64,000 nt of DNA from Enterococcus alcedinis. GTDB taxonomy: Bacteria > Bacillota > Bacilli > Lactobacillales > Enterococcaceae. This document shows, one piece after another, positions 46,203 to 55,423 of this stretch (the first letter of the stretch is position 1; every line of letters begins with the position of its first letter). Under the pieces are notes generated by a model. It ran no database searches. It was not told the DNA's origin and worked only from the letters and a program-made list of their open reading frames with translations. Made by a program: the position numbers and the translations under genes. The stretch covers positions 124,001-188,000 of the forward strand of contig NZ_BMDT01000004.1 in assembly GCF_014635985.1 (NCBI RefSeq), in the 5' to 3' direction.

Positions 46203-47515
46203 TTAATAAAATAAAAGAAAACCTTTTACGAATTGTCCTCACCGTGATGGTTGCTATTAGTTTTTACTTATCTTATTTAATTTGGATGAGTCCCGTTACT
46301 CGCGATACTTTATTACGCGCAGAAAGTGAATTTGAAGTTATTGAAGAGGTATCTCAGGAAATTAACGCAGAAGAAGTTTTTTTACCGATTAAGGTCCGTT
46401 ATAAAGAGACTGATGAAAACCAAGAAACGCAAAATGAGAGTCTACTTAAACAAATGCAAACAATTTTAAGCAATAAGAAATACGGTGAAACAAAATGGAA
46501 AACCTATTTCAATGAAGTGGATTACTTTAAAGCAATTGAGTTTGAAAATGGCTTAGAGCTCACTTATGGGATGATTTTCCCATTAGCAGAATACATTGAT
46601 TTGTTTAATTTGAATTTGACTTTAAGCGAAGAAGAGCAAGTGCAGATTTATTTTACGAAAATTCAATTAGACATAAAACGCAATGTCATTCGTTTTATTA
46701 ATGATGAGGATTGGACTGTACTAAGTGTGACTCCAGAAAAAAAAGTCGCACAAATGCTCCAAGTTTTAGAGGAAGTTGATTATCAATGGATGGCGATTTC
46801 TCAGTCAAATGAAATTTTACCTAACCATTACTTAACAACAAAAGAACTTACATTTAAAAAATACAGTTATATTTCTTCTACAAGACGTTACACTACATTC
46901 CGAGATGCCTTTTTCACCAATCCTAAAGATGTCCGTAGCAATGTAACTGTCGCCGATACGTATTTATATGATGGCGTAGAGTCGTTAACGATGAAGCAAA
47001 ATCAGGACATCATCTCGTTTCAGAGTGTCTTAAATGACACGAATGGTTTAAATATTTTTGAAATGAGTTTCCCTTACGTTCAACGCATCGGAACAAGCTA
47101 TGGTTCAATCCGGGTACTGAATCAAGATCAAAATCAAATTGATTATCGGATGTTTGTTGAAGGTTTTCCTATTTTTGGGAGTGACTTTGAAGGACAATTA
47201 GCCTTTGAGTTTTCTGACCACGGACAAAATAGTCAAAAGAAAGTTAGTATTCAAGGGAATCTAAAGTCCTTACAAATACCGATACCTTCTAAAGAAGAAG
47301 TGATACTACCAGCAACGCAAACGCTCGTTGAAAACTTGCACCGTCAAGGGGCAGATTTACAGTTGATCCGTACTTTTTTAATTGGTTACGAATGGAAAAA
47401 TTTAGAGAATACGGGTGTTGTGGATTTAATTCCTAACTGGTTTGTTAAATATGGCGATCGCTGGTTGAGTTACGAGGCGTTGCTTAGTCAATTAAAACAA
47501 GGCAGGGGGGAGTAA
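46199..47515 (+). CDS. walH: WalH (YycH) regulator of WalK
   Basis: 438 residues from a TTG at 46199, eight bases after AAGAGGAG; GTG codons at 46190 and 46193 are possible but lie inside or against that site. One N-terminal membrane helix (about 11-28), then a YycH extracellular domain. WalH with WalI tunes the kinase at the membrane. Start overlaps the walK stop (TTGA). Confidence 0.92.
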   Translation: MINKIKENLLRIVLTVMVAISFYLSYLIWMSPVTRDTLLRAESEFEVIEEVSQEINAEEVFLPIKVRYKETDENQETQNESLLKQMQTILSNKKYGETKWKTYFNEVDYFKAIEFENGLELTYGMIFPLAEYIDLFNLNLTLSEEEQVQIYFTKIQLDIKRNVIRFINDEDWTVLSVTPEKKVAQMLQVLEEVDYQWMAISQSNEILPNHYLTTKELTFKKYSYISSTRRYTTFRDAFFTNPKDVRSNVTVADTYLYDGVESLTMKQNQDIISFQSVLNDTNGLNIFEMSFPYVQRIGTSYGSIRVLNQDQNQIDYRMFVEGFPIFGSDFEGQLAFEFSDHGQNSQKKVSIQGNLKSLQIPIPSKEEVILPATQTLVENLHRQGADLQLIRTFLIGYEWKNLENTGVVDLIPNWFVKYGDRWLSYEALLSQLKQGRGE

Positions 47516-47516
47516 G

Positions 47517-48383
47517 ATGGATTTTAAGCGCATAGAATGGATCTTTTTCTTTGCTTTTTTAGGACTAAATTTATTCTTGTTTAGTATGTATCGTGAGGCA
47601 AAACTAGATCAAAATATTACTTCGAGAACGAATGAAACTATCCCATTATACAAACGCTTGGCTTCCGAAAATATTAAGTATGAAGGAGATTTCTCCGCTC
47701 GTAAACGTGATGGTTATTATTTAAGTGGCGTACCGACTGATTTTGAACAAGCACTTAAAAGTGAGCGTGAACGTCTAAAACAACCTGATTTATTAAGTAA
47801 ACAGACAACGATTGATGAGAATGTTTTGACACATACGATTAATGATGTCATTATGATGACTGATAGGAGTCAAGTAGAAGAAGTGCTATCAAAAATATTG
47901 AATCAGCCTCACTTGGTTTTATTCGGTGATGAATACCAATACATTGCCGAGGATACGAATCTGATGAATGACAATCCTGAAATTGTGGCTGGACAATACT
48001 ACGAAGAGATTCCAATCAATGATCCAGCAAGTCGTCTGACGTTACGCTTAGAAAAAGAGGCAGATCATTGGAGTGTCGATCAATACATTCAAACGCATAT
48101 CTCAGAGTTGCAGCCGTTACGTGAAAGCATGCCGACATATTCAGAGCGTGAAGCAATTAATACGTTATATATTAACAATCAAATTCCACCAAATTCAAAA
48201 ATCCTGTGGCGTAAATTGGCTTATAAAATGACCTTAATCGTAAGGGGACAAGCCATTTTTGTTCCAACTTGGTTTATTCAAATTGAAACAAATAACAATG
48301 AAGTAAAAACAGAAATGGTTAACGCTTTTACCAATCGAATTATTACGAATTCAGTGATTGCAACAGTAGAAGATCAAAAATAG
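47517..48383 (+). CDS. walI: WalI (YycI) regulator of WalK
   Basis: 288 residues with a single N-terminal membrane helix (about 8-24) and a YycI domain. It begins one base after the walH stop with GGGGGAG upstream. It works with WalH on WalK in the membrane; both proteins in the usual order make the calls reliable. Confidence 0.92.
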   Translation: MDFKRIEWIFFFAFLGLNLFLFSMYREAKLDQNITSRTNETIPLYKRLASENIKYEGDFSARKRDGYYLSGVPTDFEQALKSERERLKQPDLLSKQTTIDENVLTHTINDVIMMTDRSQVEEVLSKILNQPHLVLFGDEYQYIAEDTNLMNDNPEIVAGQYYEEIPINDPASRLTLRLEKEADHWSVDQYIQTHISELQPLRESMPTYSEREAINTLYINNQIPPNSKILWRKLAYKMTLIVRGQAIFVPTWFIQIETNNNEVKTEMVNAFTNRIITNSVIATVEDQK

Positions 48384-48416
48384 TGGGAAGAATATAGAAA
48401 TAGCGAGGTTTTATTA

Positions 48417-49223
48417 GTGAGTCAATTATCTACTTTTCAAATTAGTATTCTAGCAAGTGGGAGTTCCGGAAATTCTCTTTATATTGAGACAGCAAAAAAG
48501 AAAATCTTAGTGGATGCAGGATTAAGTGGTAAAAAAATTACTTCTTTATTAGCTGAAGTTGGGAAAAAACCAGAAGATTTAGATGCGATTTTGGTGACAC
48601 ATGAGCATCGTGACCATATTCATGGTGTCGGTGTCTTAGCTAGAAAATATAAACTAGATGTTTATGCGAACGAAAAAACATGGTTAGCCATGGATCACTT
48701 GATTGGAAATGTGGCTGTCGAACAAAAACATCATTTTGAAATGGGAAAAGTACTAACTCTAGGTGATGTTGATATTGAAAGTTTTGGTGTGTCGCATGAT
48801 GCCGCAGCACCACAGTTTTATCGCTTTCATAAGGATAATCGATCGTTTGTTATTTTGACTGACACTGGTTATTGTAGCGATGCCTTAAGAGGTGTGATTA
48901 GAGGTGCGGATGCGTACCTGATGGAGAGTAACCATGATTTAGAAATGTTACGCATGGGTGCATACCCTTGGAGTTTGAAGCAACGAATTCTAGGTGATCA
49001 TGGTCATTTATCAAATGAAGATGGCGCACTAGTCATGGCAGATGTCTTAACAGATGTGACCAAACGAATTTATCTAGGCCACTTAAGCCGAGAAAACAAC
49101 TTAAAAGAATTGGCGCACTTAACGATGGAGAGTACGCTAAAAGAACAAGGTTTTGGTGTTGGTGAAGCCTTTGAAATTTATGATACTGATCCGGATCAAG
49201 CAAGTGAACTTTTTTCAATTTAA
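48417..49223 (+). CDS. walJ: WalJ (YycJ) metallo-beta-lactamase-fold nuclease
   Basis: 268 residues from a GTG start with GAGG upstream. Metal-binding HEHRDH and later D/H residues (TDTGYCS, LGHLSREN) show the metallo-beta-lactamase fold of YycJ, a single-strand or 5'-3' DNA exonuclease in related species. Last gene of the wal operon. No HtrA-type protease gene follows here, although it does in some Firmicutes. Confidence 0.93.
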   Translation: MSQLSTFQISILASGSSGNSLYIETAKKKILVDAGLSGKKITSLLAEVGKKPEDLDAILVTHEHRDHIHGVGVLARKYKLDVYANEKTWLAMDHLIGNVAVEQKHHFEMGKVLTLGDVDIESFGVSHDAAAPQFYRFHKDNRSFVILTDTGYCSDALRGVIRGADAYLMESNHDLEMLRMGAYPWSLKQRILGDHGHLSNEDGALVMADVLTDVTKRIYLGHLSRENNLKELAHLTMESTLKEQGFGVGEAFEIYDTDPDQASELFSI

Positions 49224-49301
49224 ATAAGAGAAAATCGAGTGGAACCATTGTTCTTTCTGATTTTCTTCAAGGGATAATAAGACCAATCGATAAAAAATAG
49301 G

Positions 49302-49382
49302 GCGATGACAAAGGAAAGACTCGCTTCATAGTAGACAAAAAAAACTAGTCTACAGTATGAAGCGAGTAATCCATGTCATCGC
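49302..49382 (-). repeat. Long imperfect palindrome in the 3' region of the ComK-like gene
   Basis: Outer arms GCGATGAC (49302-49309) and GTCATCGC (49375-49382) enclose an 18-bp inner stem (49319-49336 with 49348-49367, two bulged bases). On the minus strand the loop holds eight T residues. It starts 11 bases after the 49394 stop and probably ends that transcript, but it is larger than a normal terminator. Confidence 0.75.
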
Positions 49383-49393
49383 TCTTTTGTTGA

Positions 49394-50200
49394 TTATTCC
49401 TCAATGTCTAATTCTTTGAAAATCAATTTTCGATACAGTAGGCGATGATTGCTCTCATAACGAGCCAAAAAATCACCATGCTTATCAGGAATATCTCGAT
49501 ACAAAAGCTCTTTTAAAATTTTGCGGGTGACTTCTGTTGAAGATACGTTTAAAAAGTCAAATAAATGGGTAGTGGGATGCACAGCATTGAAAGTAAAGTC
49601 GCGTCTAATGACACCGTGAGAAAGAAATCCCCGTTTCATTAGTTCTTGAATTCGGAGTTCGACTCGATCAACAGACAGTTGGAAACCGTTATCAAAAGTA
49701 ATGATGCTGTGAAATCGTTTTTCTTTGGTTTTTGTAACCCGTCCAGCGTTAATCCAAATTGTATGTTTGTTCGTATTACTACCAATCGGTAAGAGACTAA
49801 AATTGGTTGTAGCAATCGGAACAATTTTTATTTTTTTCTTAAAAAAGGATTGAATTGTTTGAATATATGTTTCAGAATCAAGATTAAGATGAATACGTAG
49901 CATTTCTTTGACGATATGATTTGGTAACAAGTCAACAAAAAGCATGGAGTCTTTATAAAGGACAAAGCTTTTATTGTAATCGTAACCTGCAATCGAAAAA
50001 ATGGCATAAATTTCATCTAGATAGTTTGGTGCAATGGAAGGTTTGATATGATCGGTTAGTTTTTTTATATTATGTGGAGTAAAGACACATTGTGCCATTA
50101 AGTCTTTCATAGGAGATATGGAATAACGATACTTATTGAGTATCTCTTTTTCCCCTGTGTAATAAGTTTGGACCATAACTAATGAATCTGAAAACGTCAA
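49394..50200 (-). CDS. ComK-like competence regulator (tentative)
   Basis: 268 residues from a TTG at 50200, nine bases after AAAGGAG; an earlier TTG touches the ribosome site. In the middle (about 130-200) the pattern KIVPIATTNFSLLP, then IWINAGRV, then ITFDNGFQLSVDRVELRIQE fits the ComK layout (P-rich strand, W+N, TF-NG, then a helix with a regularly placed Leu and Gln) including spacing. The N-terminal 120 residues are extra compared with ComK (about 190). ComK switches on DNA-uptake genes. No signal peptide or membrane helix. Assignment is by eye and uncertain. Confidence 0.5.
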   Translation of the reverse strand: MTFSDSLVMVQTYYTGEKEILNKYRYSISPMKDLMAQCVFTPHNIKKLTDHIKPSIAPNYLDEIYAIFSIAGYDYNKSFVLYKDSMLFVDLLPNHIVKEMLRIHLNLDSETYIQTIQSFFKKKIKIVPIATTNFSLLPIGSNTNKHTIWINAGRVTKTKEKRFHSIITFDNGFQLSVDRVELRIQELMKRGFLSHGVIRRDFTFNAVHPTTHLFDFLNVSSTEVTRKILKELLYRDIPDKHGDFLARYESNHRLLYRKLIFKELDIEE

Positions 50201-50324
50201 TCTGGACAACTCCTTTTAATAATGCTTGTTTTTTATTTAATTATATTATACATATAAAAATTAGTAATGCATCTCGTATTATAAATAGTGAGTAATATAT
50301 TACTAAAATCTCATGTAATAATTA

Positions 50325-50356
50325 CTTGACCTTGTCGTTACGTCAAGCTTTAAGAT
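50325..50356 (+). promoter_or_regulatory. MerR-type promoter with operator
   Basis: TTGACC (50326-50331) and TAAGAT (50351-50356) are 19 bases apart, the long spacer that MerR regulators correct. An inverted repeat CTTGAC (50325-50330)/GTCAAG (50342-50347) lies between them, so the following regulator probably controls itself. Confidence 0.8.
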
Positions 50357-50377
50357 AGAGTAGAAAGGAGGAAGGAA

Positions 50378-51133
50378 ATGCGCTATTCAATTCAAAAAAT
50401 GAGTCAAATTTCTGGAGTTAGTGGGCGAACGTTGCGATATTATGATCAAATTGGCTTGCTAAAACCAAAAGAAATCACGGATTCAGGTTATCGTCAATAC
50501 AGTGAAGTAGAAGTAGATAAACTACAGCAAATTTTACTGTATAAAAAGATGGGGTTGAAACTTCAAGCAATTAAATTAATTTTAGATAACCCCAATTACA
50601 ATATACTTGAAGCATTAGAAGAACAAAAGAAACACTTGTTATTAGAAAAGGATCGTTTAGAAGAAGTGATTAAAACGGTAGATAAAACATTAGTAAGCAT
50701 GAAAGGAAGTTACGAGATGACAAATGAAGAAAAATTTAAAGGCTTAAAAGAAGAAAGAATTCGAATAAACGAAGAGAAGTATGGAGAAGAGATTCGCCAA
50801 AAATATGGAGAAGAAGTTGTTGCAGCTAGTGTGAAAAAACAGTTGAATTTAACTGAAGCTGATTTTGAAGACATGCAAGCAACGGAAAAGCTATTGTTAC
50901 ATAAACTAACCGAGTATTTAGTAGTCGATGAAATTGCGAATCCATTAGCGCAAGAAATATTTAATTTACATAAAAAATGGTTGCAATTTTCGTGGGCTAA
51001 CTATCAAGCGGATGCACATAAAGGCGTAGCGATGATGTATATTTCGGATGAACGCTTTACGGCTTATTATGATGAAAAATCAGGTGTCGGGAGTGCAGAA
51101 GCGTTGAATAAAATCATTCAATACTATGCATAG
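50378..51133 (+). CDS. MerR regulator with TipAS drug-binding domain (Mta-like)
   Basis: 251 residues. An N-terminal MerR winged helix (IQKMSQISGVSGRTLRYYDQIGLLKPKEIT) is followed by a long coiled coil (about 75-110) and a TipAS domain (about 120-250) that in TipA binds thiopeptide antibiotics. Mta of Bacillus has the same plan and length and activates drug exporters. AAGGAGG precedes the ATG. Only its own promoter carries an operator here, so targets lie elsewhere or are autogenous. Confidence 0.88.
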   Translation: MRYSIQKMSQISGVSGRTLRYYDQIGLLKPKEITDSGYRQYSEVEVDKLQQILLYKKMGLKLQAIKLILDNPNYNILEALEEQKKHLLLEKDRLEEVIKTVDKTLVSMKGSYEMTNEEKFKGLKEERIRINEEKYGEEIRQKYGEEVVAASVKKQLNLTEADFEDMQATEKLLLHKLTEYLVVDEIANPLAQEIFNLHKKWLQFSWANYQADAHKGVAMMYISDERFTAYYDEKSGVGSAEALNKIIQYYA

Positions 51134-51144
51134 AACATTAAAAA

Positions 51145-51178
51145 AACAAAAGGGGATGTGACAAAAGTCACATCCCTA
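51145..51178 (-). terminator. Intrinsic terminator after alanine dehydrogenase
   Basis: A perfect 10-bp stem (51153-51162 with 51167-51176) with a T-rich tract on the minus strand lies 50 bases after the ald stop. Confidence 0.75.
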
Positions 51179-51226
51179 AACTGTTATATGAGTATTTTAT
51201 TAATAAACAAGTGCTGAAAAATAGGT

Positions 51227-52339
51227 TTAAAGTAGTGTCGCAAGGTCTGTTGCTGGTAAATCTAAGTCAGCGGCAATGCCTGCTTCAACTAAATAACCAC
51301 GATAAGTGTTCACGCCACGAGCAAGCGCTGCGTTATTTTTGATTGCTTTTTCAATAGGGGTGCTCGCTAAATATTTAATAAATTCTAACGTACGGTTACT
51401 TAAAGCATACGACCCCGTTTGTGCGACTGCTCCAGGCATATTGGCAACTGCATAGTGAATCACACCTTCTTCGATATACGTTGGCTCGTCATGTGTAGTG
51501 GCTTTTGAAGCCGTTTCAAAAATTCCACCTTGGTCAATTGCGATATCAATGATGACTGACTTGTCTTCCATATTGCGTACCATTTCTCTCGTTACAAGTG
51601 TCGGAGCTTTTCTGCCAGGAAGTAACACGGCGCCAATCACTAGGTCGGCATTTTGAACTTGTTCAGAAATGTTGAAAGCATTTGATAGTAATGTTTGAAC
51701 TTTTCCATCAAATTGCATGTCGAGTTCTTTTAAGCGTGTCATACTAACGTCTAAGATGGTAACATTTGCACCAAATCCAACGGCAATTTGTGCAGCATTT
51801 GTACCAGCTACGCCACCACCGATAATGACCACGTTTCCTTTACGAACACCAGGTACTCCGGCTAGTAAGATCCCTTTACCACCAGAGAGGCCTTCAAGGA
51901 ACTGAGCGCCAATTTGGACCGCCATTCGTCCTGCGATTTCACTCATTGGTGCAAGTAACGGTAAGGATCCATCATCTAAACGAACGCCTTCATAGGCAAT
52001 CGCTGTGACTTTTCCATCCATTAAGGCTTTAGCAACTGGTTTGTTGGCTGCTAAATGTAAATAGGTGAAGAGAATCATTCCTTCTCTAAAATATTTGTAT
52101 TCAGATTCAACTGGTTCTTTTACTTTTAGAATAAGGTCGCTTGCCCAAACATCCTTTGGCTCGGTAACAATTATCGCGCCAACTGCTTGATACGCATCAT
52201 TGGTGATTGATGAACCTTTACCCGCATCTTTTTCTACGTACACTTCATGTCCTGCTTGAATTAGTTCATATACACCAGCAGGGGGTAAAGCTACTCGGTT
52301 TTCATTGTTTTTAATTTCTTTTACGATTCCGATTTTCAA
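51227..52339 (-). CDS. ald: Alanine dehydrogenase
   Basis: 370 residues from a TTG start with GGAGTG upstream. Family motifs MKIGIVKEIKNNENRVAL, the NAD loop GGGVAGTNAAQIAVGFGA and VANMPGAVAQTGSYAL are clear. It interconverts L-alanine and pyruvate with NAD, linking amino-acid use to central metabolism. Single gene between a MerR gene and ydiF. Confidence 0.96.
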   Translation of the reverse strand: MKIGIVKEIKNNENRVALPPAGVYELIQAGHEVYVEKDAGKGSSITNDAYQAVGAIIVTEPKDVWASDLILKVKEPVESEYKYFREGMILFTYLHLAANKPVAKALMDGKVTAIAYEGVRLDDGSLPLLAPMSEIAGRMAVQIGAQFLEGLSGGKGILLAGVPGVRKGNVVIIGGGVAGTNAAQIAVGFGANVTILDVSMTRLKELDMQFDGKVQTLLSNAFNISEQVQNADLVIGAVLLPGRKAPTLVTREMVRNMEDKSVIIDIAIDQGGIFETASKATTHDEPTYIEEGVIHYAVANMPGAVAQTGSYALSNRTLEFIKYLASTPIEKAIKNNAALARGVNTYRGYLVEAGIAADLDLPATDLATLL

Positions 52340-52489
52340 ATCTAATCACTCCATTATTTTTTCCCTTGTTAAAAATTATAGAGCAAAAAGGCATAGAAAA
52401 CAATCTAGTATAGAAAATTCTGAAAATTCTAAGGAAAATCTTAGAAAAAAAGACAGAAGATTTCTAAAAAGAAACCTTCTGCTGTTTGA

Positions 52490-54427
52490 TTATGGATTCA
52501 TTCGTTCTTCAAGTTCTAAACTAGCTGTCTCCCAATCGTTTAAATAAGTGATTTGTTGATTTTCTTTTTCATCGATTTGTTTTTGCAGCTTCAGTAATTC
52601 GATGTGGTCGTTTAAAATTAAAGGATCGGTCATTTTTTCTGTTAACTCACTCAGTTCTTGCTCCAAAGTAGCGAGAGCTTCTTCTAGTTGGGTCACTTTT
52701 CGTTCAAGTTGACGTGTTATTTTTTGTTCTTCTTTACTTTGTTGGAAATTTTTCTTACCCTCTGAAAAAACGACTTCAACCACTTCAGGCTGTTCAATTA
52801 AAGCAGCAAGTTCGGCTTCTTCATTTTTCTTTTCCACATAATAGTCGTAATCACCTAAATATAAACGGCTTTCATCCTCAGAAAGTTCCACGACTTTTGT
52901 CGCAATGCGATTAATAAAGTAACGGTCGTGTGAAACAAATAAGATTGTGCCTTCATAATCAATTAAGGCATTTTCCAAAACTTCTTTACTATCGATATCC
53001 AAGTGGTTTGTTGGCTCATCCAAAATCAAGAAATTCTCGTGGTTCATGGCTAATTTTGCAAGTGCAACACGGGCTTTTTCGCCACCACTTAACAAACCAA
53101 TTGTTTTTTCAACATCATCTCCTGAAAAAAGAAAACTACCAAGAATGCTACGAATAGCGACCTCAGGAGAAAGGGGATGTTCATCCCACAGTTCTTTTAG
53201 CACAGATTTATTGGCAGTTAATTGTTGCTGACCTTGATCATAATAACCAATCGATACATTCGTTCCATAACGCACGTCACCCTGTAAGAAAGGAATTTCT
53301 TTCAAAATAGAACGTAAGAGGGTGGATTTCCCGATACCATTTGGACCAACGAGTGCAATCGCGTCTTTGCGTCGCACATCAAGGTTGATATGATTGGCTA
53401 GAGGCTGATCGCCGTAACCAATGGCGGCATCTTCGACTTGTAACACGACATTGCCTGAAGGTTGATCAATTTCAAATAAAATATTTGCGGACTTTTCCGA
53501 CCCTTGTGGACGGTCTATACGAGTCATTTTTTCTAACTGTTTGCGACGACTTTGAGCTCTTTTAGTTGTTGAAGCACGGACTAAGTTACGTGCAACGAAG
53601 TCTTCTAATTTATGAATCTCTGATTGTTGTTTTTCATATTCTTTCCAGTCAAGTGCGAGTTGTTCTTCTTTTAAAATCAGGAAGCGACTATAGTTTCCTT
53701 TGTAATGCGTCATTTTATGACGACTAATCTCATAAATTTCATTCACAACTTTGTCTAAGAAATAACGGTCATGTGAAACGATTAGTAAGGCGCCTTTGTA
53801 ATTTTGTAAGTAAGTTTCTAGCCATGCAAGTGTTTCGATATCCAGGTGGTTCGTTGGCTCATCGAGTATTAATAAATCAGGTTGTTGCAATAGCATTTTG
53901 GCAAGCGCTAGACGCGTTTGTTGCCCGCCTGAAAGCGACTGGATGTCTTGTTGATAAAAGCTTGCATCAAATTTAAAGCCGTGTAGTACAGAACGAATAT
54001 CGTTTTCATAACTGTAGCCATTTTTTTCAGCAAAGGTATGCTGAAGGTGATCGTATTCTTTTAAGTAGCGCTGACCATCCGTACTTTCGATATCTGTCGT
54101 ACTAATCAGCAACTCTAACTCACGCATTCGCGCTTCCATTTTTCGAACTTCTTGGAACGATTCAAGCATTTCATCCCAAACGGTATTAGAGGAAGCAAGT
54201 CCAGTATTTTGCGCTAAGTAGCCCATTGTTAATGACTTTGTTTTGGCGATGGTACCACGATCAGGCGCTTCTAGCCCGGCAATTATTTTTAAAAGTGTTG
54301 ATTTCCCAACACCATTTCGTCCAACTAATCCAATTCTCCCACGGGAATGGATTTCTAAATGGATATTCTCAAATAAAACCTCTGCTCCAAAAAGGCGAGC
54401 AAGTTGGTTTCCTTGTAATAAAATCAT
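52490..54427 (-). CDS. ydiF: ABC-F ATPase, YdiF type
   Basis: 645 residues with two ABC domains (VGRNGVGKSTLLK and VGPNGIGKSTLLR; signatures LSGGQQTR and LSGGEKAR; LILDEPTNHLD in both) joined by a charged linker, and a C-terminal coiled coil (about 555-640). It has no membrane domain, so it is an ABC-F translation factor that acts in the ribosomal E site. It lies next to rex, as in Bacillus where ydiF is near ydiH/rex. The leader holds short ORFs (see 54471-54544). Confidence 0.92.
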   Translation of the reverse strand: MILLQGNQLARLFGAEVLFENIHLEIHSRGRIGLVGRNGVGKSTLLKIIAGLEAPDRGTIAKTKSLTMGYLAQNTGLASSNTVWDEMLESFQEVRKMEARMRELELLISTTDIESTDGQRYLKEYDHLQHTFAEKNGYSYENDIRSVLHGFKFDASFYQQDIQSLSGGQQTRLALAKMLLQQPDLLILDEPTNHLDIETLAWLETYLQNYKGALLIVSHDRYFLDKVVNEIYEISRHKMTHYKGNYSRFLILKEEQLALDWKEYEKQQSEIHKLEDFVARNLVRASTTKRAQSRRKQLEKMTRIDRPQGSEKSANILFEIDQPSGNVVLQVEDAAIGYGDQPLANHINLDVRRKDAIALVGPNGIGKSTLLRSILKEIPFLQGDVRYGTNVSIGYYDQGQQQLTANKSVLKELWDEHPLSPEVAIRSILGSFLFSGDDVEKTIGLLSGGEKARVALAKLAMNHENFLILDEPTNHLDIDSKEVLENALIDYEGTILFVSHDRYFINRIATKVVELSEDESRLYLGDYDYYVEKKNEEAELAALIEQPEVVEVVFSEGKKNFQQSKEEQKITRQLERKVTQLEEALATLEQELSELTEKMTDPLILNDHIELLKLQKQIDEKENQQITYLNDWETASLELEERMNP

Positions 54428-54470
54428 AAAAAATCCTCATTTCTTTCAATCAGGGGCTTTAAATGAAAAC

Positions 54471-54544
54471 CTATTGATAAAGCATTCGTCTCCTTAGAGT
54501 AATCTCAAAGGTGTACGGGTCGTATCATTGGTGAGTGGCTTCAT
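54471..54544 (-). promoter_or_regulatory. Candidate leader ORFs upstream of ydiF
   Basis: On the minus strand a 16-codon ORF MKPLTNDTTRTPLRLL (54494-54544) ends in a TAA that is part of a TAAGGAG ribosome site for a second tiny ORF, MLYQ (54471-54485). About 40 bases follow to the ydiF start. The pair resembles translation-sensing leaders of ABC-F genes but has no obvious terminator. Confidence 0.4.
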
Positions 54545-54655
54545 TTATGCCGTAACCTAATCATCTAGTTGAAGTCAGTTTATCATAGTTTCAAAGCTGT
54601 CGCGACACTCTAAAAAAAATTTTTTGGAAAAAAACACTATTTATGAGCAAGCAAA

Positions 54656-54713
54656 TTGCTTTTATAGGGGCAAGTTTGCTATGATAGGACAGTAAATAGT
54701 GAAGTTTTCACAA
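54656..54713 (+). promoter_or_regulatory. rex promoter with possible Rex operator
   Basis: TTGCTT (54656-54661), an 18-base spacer and an extended TGC-TATGAT (54680-54685). Downstream, GTGAAGTTTTCAC (54699-54711) is close to the Rex box TTGTGAANNNNTTCACAA but one base shorter in the centre, so autorepression is possible. Confidence 0.5.
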
Positions 54714-54729
54714 ATGGAGGTACTGTAGA

Positions 54730-55374
54730 GTGAAAGAAAATCAAATACCAAAGGCAACAGCGAAACGCTTACCTTTATATTATCGTTATTTAAGAATATT
54801 AAATGATGCAGGCAAAAAGAAAGTATCGTCAACGGAATTGAGTGAAGCCGTCCAAGTGGATAGTGCGACCATTCGTCGTGACTTTTCATATTTTGGTGAG
54901 TTAGGAAAACGTGGCTACGGCTACGATGTGAAAGACTTAATGAATTTCTTTGCTAAAACATTGAATGATGACCAAATGACAAACGTGGCTTTAATTGGAG
55001 TAGGTAACTTAGGAAGTGCCTTATTAAAATATAAGTTCCACCAAAGCAATAGTATTCGTGTTAGTGCAGCTTTTGATGTTAATTCTGAGATTGTTGGACG
55101 AATTGTGGACGGCATTCCGGTTTTCCCGATGTCTGATATGAAGGAACAAATTGAGATTCAACAAATTGAAATTGCGATTTTAACAGTCCCAGCTGAACAT
55201 TCACAAGACGTTGTTAATGATCTTGTTGCAGCGGGCATTAAAGGAATCCTAAACTTTACGCCGGCAAGAATTACAGCGCCAGCAGGGATTTTAGTTCAAA
55301 ACGTAGATTTGACTACGGAATTACAAACACTAATTTATTTCCTGCATTCAGGTGGCGTTATTCCAGCTGAATAA
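54730..55374 (+). CDS. rex: Redox-sensing repressor Rex
   Basis: 214 residues from a GTG eight bases after GGAGG. N-terminal winged helix (SSTELSEAVQVDSATIRRDFSYFGELGKRGYGYDV) and a Rossmann domain with GVGNLGSAL that binds NADH/NAD. It represses fermentation and respiration genes when NAD is high. Terminated by a bidirectional hairpin. Confidence 0.95.
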   Translation: MKENQIPKATAKRLPLYYRYLRILNDAGKKKVSSTELSEAVQVDSATIRRDFSYFGELGKRGYGYDVKDLMNFFAKTLNDDQMTNVALIGVGNLGSALLKYKFHQSNSIRVSAAFDVNSEIVGRIVDGIPVFPMSDMKEQIEIQQIEIAILTVPAEHSQDVVNDLVAAGIKGILNFTPARITAPAGILVQNVDLTTELQTLIYFLHSGGVIPAE

Positions 55375-55375
55375 C

Positions 55376-55418
55376 AAAAAAGGATTTATGGCTTATTTTA
55401 GTCATAAATCCTTTTTAT
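55376..55418. terminator. Bidirectional terminator between rex and thioredoxin-like gene
   Basis: A 14-15-bp A/T-flanked stem (55376-55390 with 55403-55417). Confidence 0.85.
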
Positions 55419-55423
55419 TATTT

